From Verrucomicrobiota bacterium (GTDB taxonomy: Bacteria > Verrucomicrobiota > Verrucomicrobiia > Chthoniobacterales > UBA10450), in NCBI GenBank assembly GCA_003218375.1, contig QHNH01000010.1:187887-251886 (forward strand): 64,000 bases of DNA, given 5' to 3'. The notes beneath the pieces are model-generated. The model saw nothing but the letters and a program-made list of their open reading frames with translations. It had not been told where the DNA came from and did no database searches. A program made the position numbers and the translations under genes. Positions 29,400 to 37,679 of this stretch are shown here, one piece after another (positions within the stretch are counted from its first letter, which is position 1; every line of letters starts with the position of its first letter).

Positions 29400-29939
29400 T
29401 TAAGATGCGATCTGCCGCGAGGCTTCTTCCTGCAAACGACGTTGATCATCGGAGGTGAGAACCTTGCCGGTGACTTTCGCGGTGGTATCCACAACCAGCC
29501 GCCCGAGTTCCCGCTTCAACTCCGTCATCACCCGCTCGTGCTCGATCGCGCTCGCTTCGCGCGCTTTCGCCACGATTTGCTCCGCGGCCGCGATCGCCTC
29601 CTGCTGCTTGCGCTCGGCCACGTGAGCGGCGCTATCGCGCGCCTCGTCGATCATCTTCTGCGCCTGCGCGTTCGCCTTCGAGAGAATCTCCGCATGGCGC
29701 TGTTCCGCTTCGGCAAGCTGCTGCTTGATCTTCTCCGCGTTCAATTGCGCTTCCGCGATTTGCTGACGACGTTTCTCGAGCACAGCGAGAACCGGTTTGT
29801 AGGCAAACTTTCGCAGCAACCAGGCGACGATGACGAAGCTGATGACCTGTGAAAGAAACAACTGGAGATTCCAGCCGAACGTCTCGAGCGTTTCGCGCGC
29901 CGAGTCGAGCGCACTGGCTGCCAGGAAAATCGCGACCAT
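29400..29939 (-). CDS. atpF: ATP synthase Fo b subunit
   Basis: A 179-residue b subunit with one N-terminal membrane helix (LFLSQVISFVIVAWLLRKFAYKPVL) and a long charged helix (EKRRQQIAEAQLNAEKIKQQLAEAEQRHAEIL) that forms the peripheral stalk. It lies 9 bases after atpE. Only one b-type gene is present. Confidence 0.96.
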   Translation of the reverse strand: MVAIFLAASALDSARETLETFGWNLQLFLSQVISFVIVAWLLRKFAYKPVLAVLEKRRQQIAEAQLNAEKIKQQLAEAEQRHAEILSKANAQAQKMIDEARDSAAHVAERKQQEAIAAAEQIVAKAREASAIEHERVMTELKRELGRLVVDTTAKVTGKVLTSDDQRRLQEEASRQIAS

Positions 29940-29948
29940 TATCGACCC

Positions 29949-30164
29949 TTATTTCGGCGCGAGGTAAAGCGCGTAGAACACGATCGCTTCCGCAAACGCG
30001 ATCGCGAGAATCGCCTGCACGAGAATCGGAGTCGCCGCGCCGGGATTGCGACCGACCGCGGACGAAGCGCCCATGCCGATCAGGCCGACGCCGATGGCCG
30101 CGCCCAGCGCCGCCAAACCGATGTGAATACTTCCGCTCATTTCTGCTAACAGTGGTAACAACAT
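29949..30164 (-). CDS. atpE: ATP synthase Fo c subunit
   Basis: A 71-residue c subunit with two membrane helices joined by the polar loop GRNPGAA (RNP at 39-41). The ion-binding carboxylate is Glu59 in AIAFAEAIVFYAL. The residue after it is Ala rather than Ser or Thr, so the sequence fits proton rather than sodium coupling (inference). A second in-frame Met at residue 9 could be the true start. Confidence 0.96.
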   Translation of the reverse strand: MLLPLLAEMSGSIHIGLAALGAAIGVGLIGMGASSAVGRNPGAATPILVQAILAIAFAEAIVFYALYLAPK

Positions 30165-30233
30165 ATTTGTCTTTCTGGTTTGTGTTTTCGTCAGCGGCCT
30201 CCGCGGAAATCACGGTCATAGCCGCCGAAATTT

Positions 30234-31145
30234 TTAGTGATGAGCCTCATGTCCCGGGTCGTGCTGCGCGATCAACAAGGTGAAGACCGCAGTCAAAAGC
30301 ATGAAAACCATGGCCTGCACCAAACCAACGAGCAGCTCCATGAAATAAAATGGAATCGGAATCAACCACGCGAGAGACGGCACCATCGTGGACATCGAGG
30401 CGAGAATCGTTTCGCCCGCGTAGACGTTTCCATAAAGTCGGAAGCTCAACGAAATCGGCCGGAACAAAATCGAAACGACTTCGAGAATTCCGACGACGAA
30501 GAAAATCCCGATCATGGCGATTTTCATAAGGCCTTTGCTTTCGCCTTTCGGCCCAAAAATGTGCACGAGAACGCCGCCGAAACCCTGAGCTTGAACGGCC
30601 CAGAATAACCACAAGGCGAAAAACATTATCGCCATCGCGCTGGTCATGTTCAGGTCCGCATTGCCGCCGCGCAATAATGGGCGATCAAGATGAAACCCCC
30701 CGTCGGCGAGGCGATGTCCCCAACCAATCGTCCCCACGCCGGGTAGGAGACCAAACCAGTTTACGAACAAGATGAAGATAAAAAGGGTGGCGAAAAACCA
30801 AAACGTTTTTCGCACCAAATCGGCGCCGATGATATTTTGCAAAAAGTTGTAGAGACTTTCGACAAGCCATTCCAAAAAATTTTGCTTCCCGGTTGGGATC
30901 GCTTTGATGTTACGCGTGGCTGCTTGCGCGAAAACGATGATCCCAATGGCTACAATCCAGGTGACGAGCATGGAATTCGTCACCGCGAACCGCCCCACTT
31001 CAAAAAGGACTTCGGGTTTTAGTGGGAGATGATGTTCTTCCGCGGTGGCGTGCGGCGGTTCCGCGCCCAAGGCTGCCGTCGCGAACCCGCCGGCGGCGAG
31101 AACCGCGACGATCACGATGAGCAGCAATGGAAAAAAACGGCACAT
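30234..31145 (-). CDS. atpB: ATP synthase Fo a subunit
   Basis: A 303-residue a subunit, first gene of the operon. After an N-terminal hydrophobic leader and a His-rich segment come five to six membrane segments. The essential arginine is in ISLSFRLYGNVYAGE, and the C-terminal LVGLVQAMVFMLLTAVFTLLI helix is normal. No atpI-like gene lies upstream. A run of 142 bases without a clear gene separates it from the glycosyltransferase. Confidence 0.97.
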   Translation of the reverse strand: MCRFFPLLLIVIVAVLAAGGFATAALGAEPPHATAEEHHLPLKPEVLFEVGRFAVTNSMLVTWIVAIGIIVFAQAATRNIKAIPTGKQNFLEWLVESLYNFLQNIIGADLVRKTFWFFATLFIFILFVNWFGLLPGVGTIGWGHRLADGGFHLDRPLLRGGNADLNMTSAMAIMFFALWLFWAVQAQGFGGVLVHIFGPKGESKGLMKIAMIGIFFVVGILEVVSILFRPISLSFRLYGNVYAGETILASMSTMVPSLAWLIPIPFYFMELLVGLVQAMVFMLLTAVFTLLIAQHDPGHEAHH

Positions 31146-31287
31146 TTAAATCAGGGTAAGAGGCAGCAGCCCAGTGCTTCCCGGAGGTTGCGGCGCCGCG
31201 GAAGCGGAGCCCACAACGGGCGTTTGCGTCGCGGCTACAAAAGCGCGTTTTGTCGCGATGACAAGAGTGAAATTTCGCGAATTCCGA

Positions 31288-32544
31288 TCAGCGACTGCTC
31301 GCCGCGATCCGCTCTTTCACTTTCACCGGAATCTGCTCGGCAAAACGGTGCTCGACGAGATCGCGCGCCGGCGCCGGCACGCGCTCGTCCACCCCGGCCA
31401 GCGCAATCGCTTCATCGTAGTGCGACTCGAGCTGGCGGATTTGCTCGCGCTGTTCGAAGTTCGCCGCGACCGATTCGCTGGCGAGCGCGCCCATCTCGCG
31501 AAAGGCAAAGGGCGCGCGGATCAGGTTTTTCATCGCGGCGGCCAGCGCTTCGAAATCGCGCTCCTCGACGAGCATTCCGCTCCGGCCTTCCTCGACAGCT
31601 TCCGGAATTCCACCGTGTCTGGTGGCGAGAACCGCGAGACCGGTCGCCATCGCCTCGAGGATGGAATTGGGGATCCCTTCCTGATTTTGATCGGGCGGCG
31701 TTTCGCTGGGATGGAGGAAGCAATGCGAGCTGCCGTAGAGATCGAACAACTCCTTCTGGGAAAGGAACCCGCGGAAATGGACCTTGCTTACGATGCCAAG
31801 TTCTTCCGCGAGTTCTTCGAGGTGCGGTTGCAACGGCCCCTTGCCCGCGATGATCAACTCGGCGTTGGGAAATTCCTTCTGGAAAATGGCGAAGGCGCAG
31901 AGAGAAGTGGCCACGCCTTTTTTGGGAATCAACCGGCAGGCCTGCATGAAGCGCCAGCGGCCGTCGGTGGGCGCGTCACGGCGGATGAAGGGAAATTCGT
32001 GGAGCGGAACGCCGGTGCGATTGATGCGCAAACGCTCGGGCGGACAGCCGAGGGTGAGCAGCCGTTCCGCGAGTGACTTCGAGCGGGCCAGGACCAGCGG
32101 CACCGCGTCGAAAAGATTCTTCAGCTTCCGTCCATAATCGCGGATGTCCTTTTTCTCGGCGACATCGGCGCCGTGAAATGAGACGACACACGGCTTGTGC
32201 CAGCGCTCGATGAACGGCAGCAGGTGGACGCCGGTATGCCCGAAATAGATGTGCATCAGATCGGCGCCGCGGCGTTCCAGCAGTTTCGACAACATTTGGT
32301 ACTCGCCGCGGTAGACGATTGCCGGCTTCTGTTTCACCCACTTGAGCCAGCCGTGCCGGAGCGGATTGGTCCGCGGTGTTGGGATCAGCTCAATGTCGCG
32401 AAACGGGAAGCGCTCGATGTTCTGGAGCGCCTTGGTCATGACGAACGTGTCGAATTCGTGCAGAGAACGGACCTGCCGGTAGATGTGGAGCATCTCCGGT
32501 TTCAGGAAGGTGGTGCAGTAGCTGGCTACGACGCGTTTGGCCAT
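31288..32544 (-). CDS. GT4-family glycosyltransferase
   Basis: A 418-residue GT-B fold glycosyltransferase. The C-terminal nucleotide-sugar domain has FMQACRLIPKKGVATSLCAF, GKGPLQPHLEELAEELGI, VHFRGFLSQKEL and the PSETPPDQNQEGIPNSILEAMATGLAVLATRHGGIPE segment, whose EGIPNSILEAMA matches the GT4 E-x7-E motif. This resembles colanic-acid-type glycosyltransferases that build exopolysaccharide. Its first 39 codons lie inside a 313-bp tandem duplication. Confidence 0.92.
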   Translation of the reverse strand: MAKRVVASYCTTFLKPEMLHIYRQVRSLHEFDTFVMTKALQNIERFPFRDIELIPTPRTNPLRHGWLKWVKQKPAIVYRGEYQMLSKLLERRGADLMHIYFGHTGVHLLPFIERWHKPCVVSFHGADVAEKKDIRDYGRKLKNLFDAVPLVLARSKSLAERLLTLGCPPERLRINRTGVPLHEFPFIRRDAPTDGRWRFMQACRLIPKKGVATSLCAFAIFQKEFPNAELIIAGKGPLQPHLEELAEELGIVSKVHFRGFLSQKELFDLYGSSHCFLHPSETPPDQNQEGIPNSILEAMATGLAVLATRHGGIPEAVEEGRSGMLVEERDFEALAAAMKNLIRAPFAFREMGALASESVAANFEQREQIRQLESHYDEAIALAGVDERVPAPARDLVEHRFAEQIPVKVKERIAASSR

Positions 32545-33053
32545 GAGAGGTCGGATTGTCCTAGAGGTGGCGTAAGTTGTCCAACTGTTATTCGTAAACC
32601 GCGACCACTGGAGCCGTGGCTTCCGAATGGCTTTCCGCAGCGGGCGCTTCTTCGAAAAGCCAGCGCTCGAGGCGATCTTTCAACTCGTCCAGTCCCCCGG
32701 ATTGCGCTGCGGAAATGGCGACGGTCTCGATGTTCGGAAACGCCTTGGTCATGACGAACGTGTCGAATTCGTGCAGAGAACGGACCTGCCGGTAGATGTG
32801 GAGCATCTCCGGTTTCAGGAAGGTGGTGCAGTAGCTGGCTACGACGCGTTTGGCCATGAGAGGTCGGATTGTCCTAGAGGTGGCGTAAGTTGTCCAACTG
32901 TTATTCGTAAACCGCGACCACTGGAGCCGTGGCTTCCGAATGGCTTTCCGCAGCGGGCGCTTCTTCGAAAAGCCAGCGCTCGAGGCGATCTTTCAACTCG
33001 TCCAGTCCCCCGGATTGCGCTGCGGAAATGGCGACGGTCTCGATGTTCGGAAA
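32428..33053. repeat. Perfect tandem duplication, two 313-bp units
   Basis: The unit CGCCTTGGTCATGACGAACG... at 32428-32740 is repeated at 32741-33053, with no difference seen by eye. It contains the first 39 codons of the GT4 gene, the intergenic spacer and the last codons of obg. The sequence before the first unit and after the second differ, so the duplication ends are exact. Either a very recent event or an assembly artefact can explain it. Confidence 0.9.
32588..32857 (-). pseudogene. Chimeric ORF made by tandem duplication (GT4 start + Obg end)
   Basis: It encodes 89 residues. The first 39 are identical to the start of the GT4 gene (MAKRVVASYCTTFLKPEM...FVMTKA), and the rest are identical to the end of Obg (PNIETVAISAAQ...). 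The join arises where the first duplication unit meets the second. The protein has no complete domain and is not expected to be functional. Confidence 0.85.
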
Positions 33054-34016
33054 ACGTTGTTGTAAGGCGCGGAGATTTTCGGCCGCGCCCGGCAGGTCCA
33101 TCTTGTTGGCGATGATATGCCAGGGCCGCTGGGAAAGGCGCGGATCGTAAAGGTCGATCTCGCGCCGCAGATTCTGGAGGTCCTCGATCGGGTGACGTCC
33201 TTCGCTTCCGGCGATATCGAGCACGAAAAGCAACAACCGGCAGCGGGTGATATGGCGGAGAAAATCGTGGCCGAGCCCGACGTTGCGATGCGCTCCTTCG
33301 ATGAGTCCCGGAACGTCCGCGATCGACGCCCGGCGGTAGCCGTCGAATTCGATCACGCCCACAACGGGATGAAGGGTGGTGAACGGATACGGCGCCACTT
33401 TCGGATGCGCCGCGGAAATTTTTCCCAGCAAGGTCGACTTGCCCGCGTTGGGATAACCGACGAGCGCCGCGTCTGCCATCGTGCGCAGCTCGAGAAGAAA
33501 GTGGCCCTGCTCTCCTTCCTCGCCTTCCGTATATTGAATGGGTGCGCGATTCTTCGAACTTTTGAAGTGGACGTTGCCCTTGCCGCCTTTGCCGCCCTCG
33601 CAGAGAACGAACTCTTCTCCGTCGTGGGTGAGATCGGAGAGCGGGGGAAAGGATGAAGGATGAAGGATGAGGGATGAAACGGAATCCCCTCTCCCCCTTT
33701 CATCCTTCATCCCTCCTCCTTCATCCTTATAAACGACTGTTCCCACCGGCACCTTCACCACTTTCGGCACCGCGCCGCGGCCGTGCATCTTCTTCCCCAT
33801 TCCGTGCCCGCCGTTCTTCGCCTTGAGAATCGGCTCGTAGAACAGGCTCGAGAGATTATCGACGTGCACGTCGGCCCGGAGAATCACGTCCCCGCCGCGG
33901 CCGCCATCGCCGCCATCCGGCCCGCCCTTCGGCACGAACTTTTCGCGACGAAAACTTACGCTGCCACGGCCACCGTTGCCGGCTTGGGCTTGAACTTTGA
34001 TTCGATCGACAAACAT
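32901..34016 (-). CDS. obg: GTPase Obg/CgtA with in-frame insertion in the Obg domain
   Basis: A 371-residue ribosome-assembly GTPase. The N-terminal Gly-rich Obg fold (GNGGRGSVSFRREKFVPKGG, GGDGGRGGDV) is followed by the G domain: GYPNAGKST (G1), DVPGLIEGAH (G3), NKMD (G4) and a SAAQ-type G5. Between VVYKDEG and LSDLTHDGEEFV lie about 26 extra residues (about 99-125), encoded by a GGATGAA-type inverted repeat. The family has only a short loop there. The frame stays open, so the protein is probably still made. Confidence 0.95.
   Translation of the reverse strand: MFVDRIKVQAQAGNGGRGSVSFRREKFVPKGGPDGGDGGRGGDVILRADVHVDNLSSLFYEPILKAKNGGHGMGKKMHGRGAVPKVVKVPVGTVVYKDEGGGMKDERGRGDSVSSLILHPSSFPPLSDLTHDGEEFVLCEGGKGGKGNVHFKSSKNRAPIQYTEGEEGEQGHFLLELRTMADAALVGYPNAGKSTLLGKISAAHPKVAPYPFTTLHPVVGVIEFDGYRRASIADVPGLIEGAHRNVGLGHDFLRHITRCRLLLFVLDIAGSEGRHPIEDLQNLRREIDLYDPRLSQRPWHIIANKMDLPGAAENLRALQQRFPNIETVAISAAQSGGLDELKDRLERWLFEEAPAAESHSEATAPVVAVYE
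33648..33728. repeat. GGATGAA/TTCATCC repeat inserted in obg
   Basis: Runs of (A)GGATGAAGGATGAAGG are followed after about 20 bases by the inverted TTTCATCCTTCATCCCTCC and TTCATCCTT. The repeat lies wholly within the Obg coding frame and adds a low-complexity segment rich in Asp, Gly, Ser and Pro. It resembles microsatellite-like palindromes that spread between genes. Confidence 0.8.
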
Positions 34017-34026
34017 GGGGCAGAGG

Positions 34027-34140
34027 AAAGTGAAGCGTTGAAGCGTTAAAGGGTTGAAGCGTTGAAGCGAGGAGAGCGCCGACCGCTGTAACGCTTTAAC
34101 TCTTCATCGTTTCAACGCTCTAACTCTTCATCGCTTCAAC
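34027..34140. repeat. GTTGAAGCG-type inverted repeat between obg and the GT4 synthase gene
   Basis: Copies of GAAGCGTTGAAGCGTTAAAG at 34032-34070 are answered by inverted CTTTAACTCTTCATCG and CGTTTCAACGCTCTAACTCTTC at 34094-34140. The right arm includes the last codons (SLKR) and stop of the downstream gene. It has the same design as the obg repeat but a different core. A possible further trace, CGCTTTAACGCTTTAAC, is between atpC and atpD. Confidence 0.65.
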
Positions 34141-35324
34141 GAATCGTAAAGCGCTTTTGTCTCCAGCGCGATCGCCGGCCAGCCGAATTTTTCTTCCGCG
34201 CGCTTCCTCCCGGCGCGGCCGAATTTATCGCAGAGCGCGGGATTGGCCATCAACTGATTGATTCGCACCGCCAGATCGTGGGCGAATTTCTCCGGGTCCC
34301 GCGCCTCGAACGGGCTCTCCTTCATCTGGTCGATGGGAACCAGGAAACCGGTTTCGCCATCGACCACGACTTCCTTGATCCCGCCGACGGCTGTGGCGAC
34401 GACCGCGGTCTCACACGCCATTGCTTCAAGATTGATGATCCCAAACGGCTCGTAAATCGACGGACAACAAAAGACCGAGGCGTGGGAGTAAAGTTCGCGA
34501 ACCGTGTTCTTATCGACCATCTCATCGATCCAGATGACGCCGCCATGCTCTGCCTGGACCTTCGCGACAGCTTCTTTCATTTCCCGCCCGATCTCGGGCG
34601 TGTCCGGCGCGCCGGCACAAAGCACGATCTGAAAACCCGCGTCCATATATTGAACGGCGCGGACGAGATGGATGATCCCCTTTTGCCGCGTGATCCGGCC
34701 GACGAAGAGCACGAACGGTTTTCGGATTCCGTAGCGCGTCAGCGCCACGGTCGATTCGGTCTTTCGATATTCCTCAAGATCGATCCCGTTATAAATCACG
34801 TGCAAGCGCTCCGGCTTGACGTTGAATAGCCGTTCGATATCTCCCTTGGTTTGGCGGGAAACCGCGATGACTGCGTCCGCCATTTCCAACGCCGTCTTCT
34901 CCACCCAGACGGAAAAGTCGTAGCCGCCGGCGAGCTGCTCGCGTTTCCAGGGACGCAACGGCTCGAGCGAATGAGTCGTGATCACCAGCGGCAAGCCGTA
35001 ATTCATTTTCGCCAGGATGCCGCCGAGATGGCTGTACCAAGTGTGGCAGTGGACGAGGTCCGCATCGATGCCCGCGGTGTTGAAGTCGGTGCAGCGGCGA
35101 ACGGCGCCGAAGACGGAACGCAGCGGCTTCGGGCAGCTGAAAGTTTCCGCGTCCACATCGAAACCCCGGACCGATAGGTTCCCCTTCTCCCATTTCTGAT
35201 CCCCGAAGCATCGCACTTCGATCGGCATCAATTTCGCCAGCTCGCGCGACAAATAATCGACATGGACGCCGGCGCCCCCGTAGACGTTCGGCGGATATTC
35301 GTTCGTGAGGAAGAGAGCCTTCAC
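34128..35324 (-). CDS. GT4 glycogen synthase-like (GlgA/GlgM type)
   Basis: A 398-residue GT-B enzyme. The N-terminal MKALFLTNEYPPNVYGGAGVHVDYLSREL has the actinobacterial-type GlgA/GlgM signature. The C-terminal domain has FVGRITRQKGIIHLVRA, the APDTPEIGREM segment and PSIYEPFGIINLEAMACETAVVATAVGGIKEVV. Such enzymes extend alpha-1,4-glucan or make maltose-1-phosphate. Which reaction applies cannot be told here. The gene is 47 bases after the universal stress protein gene on the same side. Confidence 0.93.
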   Translation of the reverse strand: MKALFLTNEYPPNVYGGAGVHVDYLSRELAKLMPIEVRCFGDQKWEKGNLSVRGFDVDAETFSCPKPLRSVFGAVRRCTDFNTAGIDADLVHCHTWYSHLGGILAKMNYGLPLVITTHSLEPLRPWKREQLAGGYDFSVWVEKTALEMADAVIAVSRQTKGDIERLFNVKPERLHVIYNGIDLEEYRKTESTVALTRYGIRKPFVLFVGRITRQKGIIHLVRAVQYMDAGFQIVLCAGAPDTPEIGREMKEAVAKVQAEHGGVIWIDEMVDKNTVRELYSHASVFCCPSIYEPFGIINLEAMACETAVVATAVGGIKEVVVDGETGFLVPIDQMKESPFEARDPEKFAHDLAVRINQLMANPALCDKFGRAGRKRAEEKFGWPAIALETKALYDSLKR

Positions 35325-35370
35325 TCCGGTTCCTTAATACCTCACCGTCAATCCGACAAATGAGCGCAGC

Positions 35371-35796
35371 TCATTTCTTGACCTTCAACAGCAGGACGGG
35401 GACATCCACCTGATGGCGGACTTCGTCGGCGGTGCTGCCATGGAGCAAATCGGCGACGAGCCGGTGGCCGTGCGTCGTCATGGCGATAAGATCGATTGGT
35501 TCGGTCCGCGCCAGTTTTATGATTTCGGTCGCCGGATCTCCCATCGCGAGCACGGCTTTCACTTCGTATCCTTCCGAGCGCAGCTCCTCCGAAAGCGCGG
35601 CGAGATATTCGCGGTCCTGTTTCATCTCTTCGCTTTCCTGGAGCTGAAAGCGTTCGAAGTTCCGCGCCGCCCAGCCGTCCGCGACATGAACGAGCATTAG
35701 TTTCGCATTGGTCAGCCGCGCCAGGGAGCGAATATGGTGGAGGATCGTTTGATCGGTCTCGCGGTTTTCGACAGGGACAAGGATGGTGTTGTACAT
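35371..35796 (-). CDS. Universal stress protein (UspA) family
   Basis: A 141-residue UspA-fold protein: MYNTILVPVENRETDQTIL, LMLVHVADG, then the nucleotide loop GDPATEIIKLARTEPIDLIAMTTHGHRLVADLLHGSTADEVRH and VPVLLLKVKK. The G-x2-G-x9-G-S/T motif is THGHRLVADLLHGST, so ATP binding is possible. The ATG at 35796 starts 7 bases after the mntH stop, making it part of that operon. Longer upstream starts would overlap mntH. Confidence 0.92.
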   Translation of the reverse strand: MYNTILVPVENRETDQTILHHIRSLARLTNAKLMLVHVADGWAARNFERFQLQESEEMKQDREYLAALSEELRSEGYEVKAVLAMGDPATEIIKLARTEPIDLIAMTTHGHRLVADLLHGSTADEVRHQVDVPVLLLKVKK

Positions 35797-35803
35797 CGTC
35801 TGA

Positions 35804-37168
35804 TTAAGCGGCGAACCAGTTTCGGAAAGTCTGCAGGAGAAGCCAGGCGTTGAGCAATGCAATGATCGTGGCGACAGACCAGGCAAGCCATTTCACGATT
35901 GGACCGTTGACGAACTCGCCCATCTTCACTTTGTCGCCGGTGAACAGGACAAGCGGGAAAACCGCGAAGCTCAATTGGAGGCTCAGGATCACCTGGCTGA
36001 GGACGAGCAGATTCGTCGTCCCTTTTTCGCCGGAGATGACGGTGACGATCACAGCCGGGATGATAGCGATGAGACGGGTGATGAGACGGCGGAGCCAGGG
36101 CCGGAGCCGAATGTTGAGGAAACCTTCCATCACGATCTGGCCCGCCAGCGTTCCGGTGAGGGTGGAGTTTTGACCCGAAGCCAAAAGGGCGATAGCGAAG
36201 AGCGCGCTCGCGCCGGTCACGCCGAGAAGCGGCGTGAGTAATTTGTAGGCGTCCTGGATTTCGGCGATGTCGTTGCGCCCACGCGTGTAGAACGTCGCCG
36301 CCGCCACGATCAGGATGGCGGCGTTGATGAACAACGCAAACATGAGCGCGACGGTGGAATCGATCGTGGCGAATTTGATCGCTTCGCGTTTTCCCAAGGC
36401 GGTCAGCTCGTAACGCCGCGTCTGCACGATCGAAGAATGAAGGTAAAGATTGTGGGGCATCACAGTGGCGCCAAGAATGCCGATGGCGATGTAAAGCATG
36501 CCGGGATCGGCCACGATTTGCGGAGTCGGCAGGAAGCCTTTTGCGATCCCGGCCAGGTTCGGTTGCGAGGCGATGATCTCCCAGGCGAAACAACCGCCGA
36601 TGATGATGATGAGGGTGATGACCAGCGCCTCGATATAACGAAATCCCTTGTTTTGAAGAAACAGGACGAACAACACATCGAGCGACGTGATGCAGACACC
36701 GGCGAGGAGCGGGAGGCCGAAAAGCAGATTCAGAGCGATGGCGGAACCGATGACCTCCGCGAGGTCGCAGGCGGCAATCGCGATCTCGCAGATGACCCAG
36801 AGAAAGAACGAGACCGGCTGGCTGTAATGATCCCGGCAGGCTTGGGCGAGGTCCCGTCCGGTGGCGATGCCGAGCTTCAACGAAAGCGCCTGGAGAAGAA
36901 TCGCCATCAGGTTGGACATCATGATGACGGCGAGGAGCGAGTAATTGTATTTCGAACCGCCGGCCAGGTCGGTCGCCCAATTTCCCGGGTCCATGTAGCC
37001 GACCGCGACCAGGAACCCCGGTCCGGCAAAGGCGAGCAGCTTGCGGAAAAAACTGGCCGAAGGCGGAATCACCAGGCTGCGGTGGACCTCAGACAAACTC
37101 GGCAGCTCCGGCGTCGTCCGCCATCCCGACGTGGAATGAGCCACCTCGGGGCCGCTGATATTAGGCAT
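35804..37168 (-). CDS. mntH: NRAMP family manganese/iron transporter MntH
   Basis: A 454-residue divalent metal importer with eleven to twelve helices. The metal-site motif DPGNWATDL is in helix 1, and MPHNLYLHSSIVQTR is the helix 6 motif. The first about 45 residues are cytoplasmic and poorly conserved. It is divergent from a DtxR/MntR-type regulator, and a candidate operator overlaps its promoter. It imports Mn2+ when the regulator is not metal-bound (inference from family). Confidence 0.96.
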   Translation of the reverse strand: MPNISGPEVAHSTSGWRTTPELPSLSEVHRSLVIPPSASFFRKLLAFAGPGFLVAVGYMDPGNWATDLAGGSKYNYSLLAVIMMSNLMAILLQALSLKLGIATGRDLAQACRDHYSQPVSFFLWVICEIAIAACDLAEVIGSAIALNLLFGLPLLAGVCITSLDVLFVLFLQNKGFRYIEALVITLIIIIGGCFAWEIIASQPNLAGIAKGFLPTPQIVADPGMLYIAIGILGATVMPHNLYLHSSIVQTRRYELTALGKREAIKFATIDSTVALMFALFINAAILIVAAATFYTRGRNDIAEIQDAYKLLTPLLGVTGASALFAIALLASGQNSTLTGTLAGQIVMEGFLNIRLRPWLRRLITRLIAIIPAVIVTVISGEKGTTNLLVLSQVILSLQLSFAVFPLVLFTGDKVKMGEFVNGPIVKWLAWSVATIIALLNAWLLLQTFRNWFAA

Positions 37169-37194
37169 GACTAACTTATTTGCTCCTTACTAAC

Positions 37195-37214
37195 TATTTG
37201 TCAATCGGCAAATA
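37195..37214. promoter_or_regulatory. Candidate MntR operator overlapping the mntH -35 box
   Basis: TATTTG at 37195-37200 and CAAATA at 37209-37214 form an inverted repeat with an 8-base spacer. On the minus strand TTGACA (37204-37199), a consensus -35 hexamer for mntH, falls inside it, and an AT-rich AAATAA lies 17 bases further on as a possible -10. A DtxR-type repressor bound here would block mntH. The regulator is encoded next to it on the plus strand. Confidence 0.6.
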
Positions 37215-37259
37215 TTTTTATTTTGACCTGGAGCCGCCTCCCGCTACGTTCCTTCCGCC

Positions 37260-37679
37260 GTGCCGACTTCCAAGAAAACCCGCCGGAACTCCTCCGCGGT
37301 TGAAGATTACCTCGAGAGGATTCTCGAATTGATCGACTCGAAGGGGTACGCCCGGGTGGTCGACATCGCCACCAGTCTCAAAATATCGCAGGCTAGTGTC
37401 ACCAACATGGTGCAGCGGCTCGATGGCGATGGGCTCCTGAAATACGAAAAGTATCGCGGGCTGGTCCTGACCGCGGCCGGGGAGGCGCTCGCGCGCAACA
37501 TCACCCGTCGCCACCAGCTTCTGACCGATTTTCTGACATTGCTCCGACTCGACAAGCAGGTGATCCATCACGACGTGGAAGGGATGGAGCACCACATTAG
37601 TCCGCCGACTTTGCGCGCGATCGAGGCGCTCACCGCTCAATTGAAACGCCGCCCGGCCCTGCTCGCGCAGCTGAAATAG
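37260..37679 (+). CDS. mntR: DtxR/MntR-type metal-dependent transcriptional regulator
   Basis: A 139-residue regulator with GTG start. The winged helix is SAVEDYLERILELIDSKGYARVVDIATSLKISQASVTNMVQRLDGDGLLKYEKYRGLVLT. A metal-binding and dimerisation helix with RRHQLLTDFLTLLRLD and DVEGMEHHISPPTLRAIEAL follows. There is no SH3-like C-terminal domain, as in MntR. It is divergent from mntH, so it likely represses mntH with Mn2+ bound. Confidence 0.93.
   Translation: MPTSKKTRRNSSAVEDYLERILELIDSKGYARVVDIATSLKISQASVTNMVQRLDGDGLLKYEKYRGLVLTAAGEALARNITRRHQLLTDFLTLLRLDKQVIHHDVEGMEHHISPPTLRAIEALTAQLKRRPALLAQLK

Noticed and set aside
29949-30164. Sodium-dependent c subunit
   Set aside because: Glu59 is followed by Ala rather than Ser or Thr, so the usual sodium-binding signature is absent.
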